Source: Bacteroidales bacterium (lineage in GTDB: Bacteria; Bacteroidota; Bacteroidia; Bacteroidales; UBA7960). Taken from it: a DNA stretch of 5,192 nucleotides. The position numbers and the translations under genes are program-made. Under the pieces are notes generated by a model, which saw nothing but the letters and a program-made list of their open reading frames with translations, was not told the origin of the DNA and made no database searches. Shown in pieces: positions 1-5,192 of this stretch (the stretch's first letter is position 1; each line of letters begins with the position of its first letter). The stretch lies in the NCBI GenBank assembly GCA_007124575.1, contig SLEW01000200.1, forward strand, positions 1 to 5,192, written 5' to 3'.

Positions 1-3000
1 AAAAGCTATCCGGACTGGCAAAGCGGCAACCAGTTCTACAACACCACCGATGCCGGTTCAAGCAGAACCCGCCGTGCACAAAACGACACAGCACCCTATG
101 ACCCATATGACCCGGATGCAGCCGGAACAACAAATAACAATTTCCCGAACATTACCATGTTCTTCTCAACGGCAGGTTTGGGAGCACTTGAAGGAACTGT
201 CACAGAGGACGGTAATCCGCTCGAAGGTGTTCACGTGCAGGTAGTGGGTACAAACATTACAACCGAAACCGATGAGGACGGTGAGTTTATGTTCCCCTAT
301 CTTCTCGCTGACACCTATGACATCCTCTTCAGCAAGTTTGGTTACGAAGACACCATCGTCGAAGATGTAGTCATAGATGAAGACGAAACCACAACCATCA
401 CTGCGAGCATGGATGCGATACCTACAGTAACTGTGAGTGGATTTGTTGGCGGCAGCGACTTCCCGAACGTGGGGCTCGAAGGAGCTACCGTGGAACTCAT
501 GGGCTATGATGATTATGAAGTGCATACCGATGTCGATGGCGAGTTTGAGATCGAAGGCGTTTATGCCAATAACGTTTATGATATCCATGTGTCCTTTGAG
601 GGATATGAGCCATATTCAGATGAAGTTTCGGTTGGAGACACGGATATGGAACTTGCCGACATTATCCTTACAGAAATTGCTTATCCGGTATCTAACGTAG
701 TGGCTGAAGAAGTTACAGAAGGAGCCATGATTACCTGGGACGAGCCTGCTCCTACTACTGAGTTCCGTTATGACGATGGCGAGGTGGATGCACAGCTTGG
801 CTTCCAGGGAACCTGGAACAGCGTGATGGGTGCGGTACATTTCCGCAATGCCACATTGCACGAGATGACCTGGATGCTCACCGAAGAAGGAGGCCCGCAT
901 GCCACCGTAAAGGTATGGGTGCTCGGACTGGATGCTGACGGCAAGCCCGACAGGGATAACGTCCTCTATACAGCCGAAAACGTGCCAAACACCGATAACC
1001 AATGGATGACTTACGAATTCAGTAGCCCCGTGGACGCTCCTGACGGATTCTTCATTGGCTTGAGCTACAACGGATTCCTTGGCCTTGCCGTAGACGATGG
1101 CGTTGGCGAACCATGGGACTTTGTTCCCGGAACGCAGTTTGGTGTCTTTAACATCACAGATCCTACCTCCGCATTCACGGATATTGCTGACTGGGACTTT
1201 GAGGTGAACTATCTGCTGCGCGGCTATGGCATGGACTTAGGCCCGGCCAAGACAGGTGCTAAGCACTATGCTGATACTCCTCCCGTAGGCCCTGCTCCAT
1301 TTACCGGTGATTTCCAGCCCGACTTTGATGCAGGAAAACCGGAATACACTTCCACCGTTGACACAGATCAGTTCCTCGGCGGTAAAGCACTGGAAGAATT
1401 TGATATCTGGCGCTTCCCCGTAGAAGACGAAGATGACATGGATGCCTGGACACAGATTGCCACAGGAGTTGAAGACTGGGAATATCTGGATACAGAATGG
1501 TTCGACCTGGATGGTGGTGTATTTAAATATGCCGTAGTTGCCGTCTATACCAACGATGTGCTGGCACCCCCAGCCCTGTCCAACGAGCTGGCCCTGGGTA
1601 TGAATGTCGAGTTCACCGTGAACGTGACAACCAACTCAGGCGACAGTCCGGAAGGTGCAGAAGTCATCCTTGCCAACCAGACGGGCAACGAAGACCACAT
1701 CTATACCATGACAGCTCCTGCTGATGGTGAGGTGGTATTCCCCTCTGTATGGATGGGTACCTATGATCTGCATATCATGTTGGAAGGATTTGAAGATTAT
1801 GAGGCACACGGTATCGTAATTGATGACGAAGGACTGTCGCACGACGCAGAACTCATCGAAGATATTGTAGAGCCCTTTGGCCTGTTGGTTGAAATCGAAG
1901 GTCTGGACGCCGGAGAGGCCTTGTTCAGTTGGAACAATGTACTGGGAACCACGCTCTTTGAAGATTTTGAAGATGGCGTGATGCCAGATGGCTGGGATCA
2001 GATCATTACCAATACAGCAACGGATGGTCCAATACCAGCCACATGGAACGTGAATGATTATGTGTCTGCCGACTTTTCGCCATTTGGCACCTACCATGCA
2101 GGACTGTGGTGGGATTTTGGTCACCAGGACGAATGGCTGATATCACCGGAAATATCCGTAGGACTTGGCTATGAGCTCGAATTCTGGTCGGCGGTATTTC
2201 TTGGTTCGGTCAACAATGATCACTACTATGTGAAAATATCCACTGACGGTGGTGATTCCTGGACCGAGCTCTGGGATGCATCTGCTGAGACCGGTGAGTG
2301 GAACTATTATGACTCACCGTTTATTCTTGACCTGGATGATTACAATGGTCATGATGTACACATCGCTTTCAATGCTGTGGATGGACCCACCAATGACGGT
2401 CTGTGGTATATCTGGTTTGTCGATAACGTATCTGTTGGTCCTGAAGGTGAACGTAATACGATTGCCATGAGTGAATTCCAGCGGATCAGCAAAGCGGGCA
2501 ACCAGGAGACGACTCGTGAGAATCCAGATATGATTGCCCGTGACGGCTCTGCATTCACCATGCCTGGCGCAACTACATCCAGGGCGTTCCATGGGTTCAA
2601 TGTGTTCCTGAACGACCAGATGGTTGCGGAAGAAGTTATGGATACCGAATACTTCTTTACCGGCCTTCCTGAAGGAGACCATACCGCTGGTGTACAGTCC
2701 GTGTATACTACCGGTAGCTCGGATATCATCACCATCGACTTCCACATTGAAGAGGGAGCCGATATTGAAACCTATGCGATCACATTCCACGTGAACCTGG
2801 ATCTTGCCCTGGAGCATGAAATCCTGGTTGGCTTTGATCCGGAGGTACATCATATCATGATGACCGGTGAGATGTTTGGCTGGACAGAGCCAGACCCGGC
2901 CCATGACGACATGGTCCTGGAGTGGCTTGATGCTGATCCTATGATTTTTGGTGTAACGGTTCATCTTGAAGCGGGCACTTACGAATACAAATACTTCTCC

Positions 3001-3369
3001 GACCTGATCGGCGACGGTTGGGAAGGTGGCGAATGGGAAGGTGGTGACAACCGCGTGGTTGAAGTCACCGGCGACATGGAAGTGGTTGACCATTTCGGCT
3101 TCACGGATGATGAAGTCATGGTCATCGATACGGAGTTGATCGAGGTGAGCATTTACCCGAACCCCGCGCGCGATGTGTTGCACATTGAGGCCGGCTCCAA
3201 CATCAGCCACTTAAGAATGGTGGATATGCTTGGCCAGGTGGTTTACCATGCACAGGTAAAAGCCGCACAACATCAGATCAATGTCGGCGGCCTTGATTCG
3301 GGCATGTACTTCATCCAGTTAACCACCGAGGATGGTGTGGTAACACACAGAATCCAGGTGAACAGGTAA
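1..3369 (+). CDS. Large multidomain T9SS-secreted surface protein (5'-partial, C-terminal 1122 residues)
   Basis: The frame is open from base 1 to the TAA at 3367-3369, so the gene begins upstream; the ATG at 157 is internal, because the 52 preceding codons read as continuous protein. Residues count from base 1. Residues 63-140 and 143-226 are two carboxypeptidase-regulatory-like modules (LEGTV, DEDGEF, YDILFSKFGYED; second copy DVDGEF, FEGYEPY). From 227 an FN3-like start (PVSNVVAEE..ITWDEP) is interrupted at about 254-414 by a beta-rich insert beginning FRYDDGE, and resumes at 462-532 (FDIWRF..YAVVAVYTND). A third regulatory-like module lies at 535-622. A second FN3-like start (623-648, LFSWNN) is interrupted by a cleaved-adhesin/choice-of-anchor J type domain (652-814: FEDFEDG.MPDGW, WLISPEI, VDNVSVGP) and resumes at 863-918. 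A CBM20/AMPK-like module (924-1036: TGEMFGWTEP, YEYKYFSD, GGDNR) precedes the T9SS sorting tail (1049-1122: YPNPARDVLHI, LGQVVY, LDSGMYFIQL). It is presumably exported and anchored or released at the cell surface. An N-terminal enzyme such as a peptidase is possible but not visible. No transmembrane segment is seen in this part. Confidence 0.93.
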   Translation, partial: KSYPDWQSGNQFYNTTDAGSSRTRRAQNDTAPYDPYDPDAAGTTNNNFPNITMFFSTAGLGALEGTVTEDGNPLEGVHVQVVGTNITTETDEDGEFMFPYLLADTYDILFSKFGYEDTIVEDVVIDEDETTTITASMDAIPTVTVSGFVGGSDFPNVGLEGATVELMGYDDYEVHTDVDGEFEIEGVYANNVYDIHVSFEGYEPYSDEVSVGDTDMELADIILTEIAYPVSNVVAEEVTEGAMITWDEPAPTTEFRYDDGEVDAQLGFQGTWNSVMGAVHFRNATLHEMTWMLTEEGGPHATVKVWVLGLDADGKPDRDNVLYTAENVPNTDNQWMTYEFSSPVDAPDGFFIGLSYNGFLGLAVDDGVGEPWDFVPGTQFGVFNITDPTSAFTDIADWDFEVNYLLRGYGMDLGPAKTGAKHYADTPPVGPAPFTGDFQPDFDAGKPEYTSTVDTDQFLGGKALEEFDIWRFPVEDEDDMDAWTQIATGVEDWEYLDTEWFDLDGGVFKYAVVAVYTNDVLAPPALSNELALGMNVEFTVNVTTNSGDSPEGAEVILANQTGNEDHIYTMTAPADGEVVFPSVWMGTYDLHIMLEGFEDYEAHGIVIDDEGLSHDAELIEDIVEPFGLLVEIEGLDAGEALFSWNNVLGTTLFEDFEDGVMPDGWDQIITNTATDGPIPATWNVNDYVSADFSPFGTYHAGLWWDFGHQDEWLISPEISVGLGYELEFWSAVFLGSVNNDHYYVKISTDGGDSWTELWDASAETGEWNYYDSPFILDLDDYNGHDVHIAFNAVDGPTNDGLWYIWFVDNVSVGPEGERNTIAMSEFQRISKAGNQETTRENPDMIARDGSAFTMPGATTSRAFHGFNVFLNDQMVAEEVMDTEYFFTGLPEGDHTAGVQSVYTTGSSDIITIDFHIEEGADIETYAITFHVNLDLALEHEILVGFDPEVHHIMMTGEMFGWTEPDPAHDDMVLEWLDADPMIFGVTVHLEAGTYEYKYFSDLIGDGWEGGEWEGGDNRVVEVTGDMEVVDHFGFTDDEVMVIDTELIEVSIYPNPARDVLHIEAGSNISHLRMVDMLGQVVYHAQVKAAQHQINVGGLDSGMYFIQLTTEDGVVTHRIQVNR

Positions 3370-3400
3370 GAAATTTGTTTCTTGCGCTCATAGATTAATG

Positions 3401-3434
3401 AAAAAGGGCTGCCTTTATTTGGCAGCCTTTTTTT
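3401..3434 (+). terminator. Intrinsic terminator after the T9SS protein gene
   Basis: The 7-bp stem GGCTGCC (3407-3413) pairs perfectly with GGCAGCC (3421-3427) around a 7-nt loop (TTTATTT). It extends by a G-U pair and five A-T pairs (AAAAA 3401-3405 with TTTTT 3429-3433), and a run of seven Ts follows the GC stem. It lies 31 bp after the TAA stop. The A-run on the left side means it could also stop transcription from the right, but no minus-strand gene ends here. Confidence 0.93.
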
Positions 3435-3521
3435 GTTGAGTCTGTAGAGTATGTGCTATTGATTTAACCTTGTAACTCTTTGTTTTCAGCGGGGGCATGC
3501 AATCAGCCAGGTTCCTGTTTT
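3435..3521. other. Intergenic spacer between the T9SS gene terminator and the tRNA promoter
   Basis: No coding sequence, hairpin or repeat was recognised here. A minus-strand frame crosses this stretch from the tRNA, but it is the usual false reading of a tRNA complement and is not a gene. Confidence 0.6.
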
Positions 3522-3553
3522 TTTGCAGAAATGGGAGATAAGTTGTATCTTTG
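3522..3553 (+). promoter_or_regulatory. Bacteroidetes-type promoter of the tRNA-Arg gene
   Basis: The sequence TATCTTTG (3546-3553) matches the Bacteroidetes primary sigma -7 consensus TAnnTTTG exactly. TTTG (3522-3525) sits 20 nt upstream and matches the -33 element in the usual spacing range. Transcription would start near 3560, giving a leader of about 35 nt before the tRNA. The match to the consensus is seen directly; the start point is inferred. Confidence 0.8.
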
Positions 3554-3594
3554 CGGCACGATTTTTTTGGCATTACAGGATAGAGATCGCACAA

Positions 3595-3668
3595 GGTTCC
3601 GTAGCTCAGCTGGATAGAGCAACAGCCTTCTAAGCTGTGGGTCCCAGGTTCGAATCCTGGCGGAATCA
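3595..3668 (+). tRNA. tRNA-Arg (anticodon UCU)
   Basis: A full 74-nt cloverleaf can be folded by eye. The acceptor stem GGTTCCG/CGGAATC is 7 bp with one G-U pair. The D stem is GCTC/GAGC with an AGCTGGATA loop. The anticodon stem ACAGC/GCTGT closes the loop CTTCTAA, with anticodon TCT at 3629-3631. The variable loop is GGGTC, and the T arm CCAGG-TTCGAAT-CCTGG is perfect. The discriminator is A (3668). The following bases are CCG, so the 3' CCA is not encoded and must be added by tRNA nucleotidyltransferase. This tRNA reads AGA and AGG arginine codons. It has its own promoter and terminator and is a single-gene unit. Confidence 0.97.
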
Positions 3669-3672
3669 CCGG

Positions 3673-3698
3673 AAACCCCTCAAGCGAGGGGTTTTTTT
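3673..3698 (+). terminator. Intrinsic terminator after tRNA-Arg
   Basis: CCCCTC (3676-3681) pairs with GAGGGG (3686-3691) around a 4-nt AAGC loop. The stem is extended by AAA/TTT (3673-3675 with 3692-3694), and the T run reaches 3698. It starts only 4 nt after the tRNA discriminator base. Read from the minus strand it forms the same hairpin but is followed by only three Ts, so it may act weakly as the terminator of the convergent CAP-protein gene, which ends 75 bp away and has no other evident terminator. Confidence 0.92.
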
Positions 3699-3773
3699 AT
3701 TACGAAACGGGGTGAAGTATTTGCGTTGCAGCTTGATGTTTGTTTTGTTCGCTAAGGTGTTTCTCCTTCCGGG

Positions 3774-4580
3774 CTAGTCGTGCGGAGTAAAATCATAAGC
3801 ATAGTTCATTACATAACTGTAACCCGTAGGGTAGGCGGGATGCATGCCTTTTGCCACGCCAACTTTATGAAGACCATGCTGCAGGATGATCTTCCGGTGG
3901 CTTCTGTTGATAACCTGGTCGTCGATAAGCATATACATTACCGCATCATGTGCTGAGAAGCTTCCATAAGCAATGTTTTCTGCTATGCGTTCCTCCCAAA
4001 TGCCTACGCGTTCGATTCTGGCGCGCAACCCTCCTTGTCCGCCATGCCCTCGGATGCCCCTCTGGCTGATGTATCTGAGGTGTGACCTGGCAGCTTTGGA
4101 CAAATCCTCTGAGGGATATAGCAGGTTTACAGCTCGCGTTCTTAAAAGGTCAAAATACAATTCTTCTGCTGCAGACACGCCTTCTCTGGTCAGCATGATG
4201 GTTTCCACACCCGGATAGCGGAACTCCTTGTCCATAAAGTAGGTTATGTATTCAGCTACATATAGCCGTGCATATTTTTCAGGGTCATATCTTACAAGGT
4301 TGTGAGCAAGAATGATATTTTTTTCATCGTCGTCAAGAAAGTCCGCATTAACTCCTGTGTTAAGAATGTCAACAGGCCAGCCATCAGCAAGCAGACGCAT
4401 GGCATATTCTTCATTGCTTAATCCGGGATCCCCGACACGCGCTGTGCTGGCACTTTCTGTATTGACCTTTTGAAATAGCAAGGGGGAGCATGCTGTGCAT
4501 TGTATGATGAAAAATGCCAACAGGAAAAACCAGGCTGCTTCACGGATAAAGAGATATCTTTTATCAGCCTTAATTGTCAT
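3774..4580 (-). CDS. CAP (SCP/PR-1) domain putative lipoprotein
   Basis: The protein has 268 residues when read from the ATG at 4580-4578. That start puts a short charged stretch (TIKADKRYLFIREA) and a hydrophobic segment (AWFFLLAFFII) directly before CTAC, a lipobox-like site with Cys31 as the lipidated residue. The frame can be extended to a TTG at 4634, but this would move the signal peptide inward by 18 residues and is unlikely. The CAP fold spans about 88-265: AHNLVRYDPEKYA (92-104), then AARSHLRYI, GHGG (178-181), RIAENIAYG (198-206) and NRSHRKIIL (225-233). These match the helix, His, Glu and HR.NIL-like motifs of bacterial CAP proteins (Pfam PF00188), so the conserved cavity His and Glu residues appear present. 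Bacterial CAP proteins are exported, and their exact function is mostly unknown. It lies 136 bp downstream of the Cache-sensor gene in the same direction. No strong Shine-Dalgarno is seen, as is usual in Bacteroidota. Confidence 0.88.
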   Translation of the reverse strand: MTIKADKRYLFIREAAWFFLLAFFIIQCTACSPLLFQKVNTESASTARVGDPGLSNEEYAMRLLADGWPVDILNTGVNADFLDDDEKNIILAHNLVRYDPEKYARLYVAEYITYFMDKEFRYPGVETIMLTREGVSAAEELYFDLLRTRAVNLLYPSEDLSKAARSHLRYISQRGIRGHGGQGGLRARIERVGIWEERIAENIAYGSFSAHDAVMYMLIDDQVINRSHRKIILQHGLHKVGVAKGMHPAYPTGYSYVMNYAYDFTPHD

Positions 4581-4681
4581 ATCAGGTTCAATACAGATAA
4601 ATTGTTTTATACCCTGGATAGGGGATACCTGCAAGCGGAGTGACTAGCTGCATGGTGCACCGTTAAACGCTATACCAGACG

Positions 4682-4698
4682 TACCGGAACTTCAGGTA
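4682..4698. repeat. Imperfect 17-bp dyad just downstream of the candidate -7 box
   Basis: TACCGGAACTTCAGGTA reads as an inverted repeat around a single central base: TACC pairs with GGTA, GAA pairs with TTC, and only the G/A at the fifth position mismatches. There is no T run on either side, so it is not a terminator. It begins about where transcription from the 4713-4706 box would start on the minus strand, so an operator role is possible. It could also be chance; no function is shown. Confidence 0.3.
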
Positions 4699-4705
4699 TC
4701 AATTG

Positions 4706-4713
4706 CAAAGATA
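4706..4713 (-). promoter_or_regulatory. Candidate -7 box for the CAP-protein gene
   Basis: Read on the minus strand, 4713-4706 is TATCTTTG, identical to the -7 box of the tRNA promoter in this window and a perfect TAnnTTTG match. It starts 3 bases after the stop codon of the Cache-sensor gene and would give a leader of about 120 nt before the ATG at 4580. No good TTTG lies about 20 nt upstream (the bases there read GTCTT), so the -33 half is missing or weak. It may be a chance match. Confidence 0.4.
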
Positions 4714-4716
4714 CCA

Positions 4717-5192
4717 TTATTCGTAAGGCGGATAAGACAGAATTATCCGCCATTCGGCATCATACAGTTTAATGGTGTCCCAGATAGCTATTTTGACGGT
4801 GCGTTTGCCGGTTTTTTCATCATAAAAAATATAATCGCTTTGCCCCTCTTTGTTTTCGGAGATTTTGTCACCGAGCTCCAGCAGGGTTTTCTGTTCCTCG
4901 AAGCGATAATCCAGGAAGAGCATTCTGCCGGTGCCCCCAAAGGCTTTGTCAAAGATGATGCGGCCCTGGGGCTCCATTACCCAGGGGTCATAGATAGTTT
5001 CAGACACAAAAGGTGTAGCCAGCTCTTCTATCATAACTTCAGGCCGAATCATCAGACTTACCGAGCCATGAAAGTCCCCATGCTCATCAATGATAGGATG
5101 TTGCAGGCTTACAGCATCAAAACCTTCTACAGCGAGAAATGAGTTGCTCAACAAAGGTGCCTTGTTTTTTTGCATGGTAAAAAAGTTTTCCT
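4717..5192 (-). CDS. Extracytoplasmic Cache-type sensor domain protein (5'-partial), without output domain
   Basis: The gene runs off the right edge: the frame is still open before the Met codon at 5175-5173 (ENFFT precedes it), so that Met is probably internal. 157 complete codons are present, ending in TAA at 4719-4717. Counting from that Met, residues 14-50 (LAVEGFDAVSLQHPIIDEHG, then GSVSLMIRPEVMIEEL) resemble the distal strands and final helix of the first half of a double Cache domain. Residues 60-147 (YDPWVMEPQGRIIFD, GRMLFLDYRF, TVKIAIWDTI, AEWRIILSY) resemble the second half, with the typical 'vmd.dG.iiyd' and 'ewri.l' patterns. The protein stops five residues after the last predicted strand. 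No transmembrane helix, HAMP, kinase, cyclase or methyl-accepting domain follows, so it is likely a periplasmic or lipid-anchored binding protein; its N-terminal signal and ligand are not visible. Confidence 0.75.
   Translation of the reverse strand, partial: ENFFTMQKNKAPLLSNSFLAVEGFDAVSLQHPIIDEHGDFHGSVSLMIRPEVMIEELATPFVSETIYDPWVMEPQGRIIFDKAFGGTGRMLFLDYRFEEQKTLLELGDKISENKEGQSDYIFYDEKTGKRTVKIAIWDTIKLYDAEWRIILSYPPYE

Noticed and set aside
157..159. ATG at 157 as the start of the T9SS protein
   Set aside because: The frame is open to base 1 with plausible protein sequence, there is no signal peptide after this ATG, and a T9SS cargo needs a Sec signal.
2314..3210. 298-codon open frame on the minus strand inside the T9SS gene
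   Set aside because: It lies entirely opposite a clearly coding frame with recognised domains, and its translation shows no recognisable motif, signal or family.
3415..3669. 84-codon minus-strand frame across the tRNA (IPPGFEPGTHSLEGC...)
   Set aside because: This is the well-known false protein produced by translating the complement of a tRNA gene; the cloverleaf on the plus strand is complete.
3595..3698. tRNA-Arg as an integration site of a mobile element
   Set aside because: No repeat of the tRNA 3' end, integrase or phage-like gene is seen in the window.
3973..4218. 81-codon plus-strand frame opposite the CAP gene
   Set aside because: It overlaps the conserved CAP motifs on the other strand and shows no features of its own.
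4632..4634. TTG at 4634 as the start of the CAP protein
   Set aside because: It adds 18 residues before the charged and hydrophobic signal region; the ATG at 4580 gives a standard signal peptide.
4840..5142. 100-codon plus-strand frame opposite the Cache gene
   Set aside because: It is antisense to the Cache-like coding sequence and has no recognisable domain.

Overview
The window looks like chromosomal DNA of a member of the Bacteroidota. Three things point there: a long secreted protein ending in a type IX secretion (T9SS) C-terminal sorting domain, a perfect Bacteroidetes-type -7 box (TAnnTTTG) with a TTTG -33 element in front of a tRNA gene, and -10/-35 and Shine-Dalgarno signals that are otherwise weak. 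The secreted protein is visibly rich in Asp and Glu, which would fit a marine, saline or Ca2+-rich habitat, but this alone does not prove it.

Layout: (1) 1-3369, plus strand: the 3' part of a very large multidomain surface or secreted protein. Its frame is open to the left edge, so the gene starts outside the window. It carries three carboxypeptidase-regulatory-like beta-sandwich modules, two fibronectin-III-like modules that each seem to be split by an inserted domain (the second insert is a cleaved-adhesin/choice-of-anchor J type jelly roll), a CBM20/AMPK-like glycan-binding-type module and the T9SS sorting tail. A strong intrinsic terminator follows at 3401-3434. (2) 3522-3698: a self-contained tRNA-Arg(UCU) unit with promoter, tRNA and terminator. 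(3) 3774-4580, minus strand: a CAP (SCP/PR-1) domain protein with a lipoprotein-type signal. (4) 4717-5192, minus strand, running off the right edge: the C-terminal part of an extracytoplasmic Cache-type sensor that stops at the end of its sensor domain, with no signalling output domain.

The genes do not form one pathway. The left gene and the tRNA are separate transcription units on the plus strand. The CAP and Cache genes run in the same direction on the minus strand, 136 bp apart, and converge on the tRNA terminator. They may be co-transcribed, or the CAP gene may use its own promoter, for which there is a -7-like box just after the Cache stop codon. I found no CRISPR array, insertion sequence, phage gene or convincing new defence or mobile system. 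The most interesting items are the repeated split-FN3 architecture and the output-less Cache protein next to a CAP lipoprotein.
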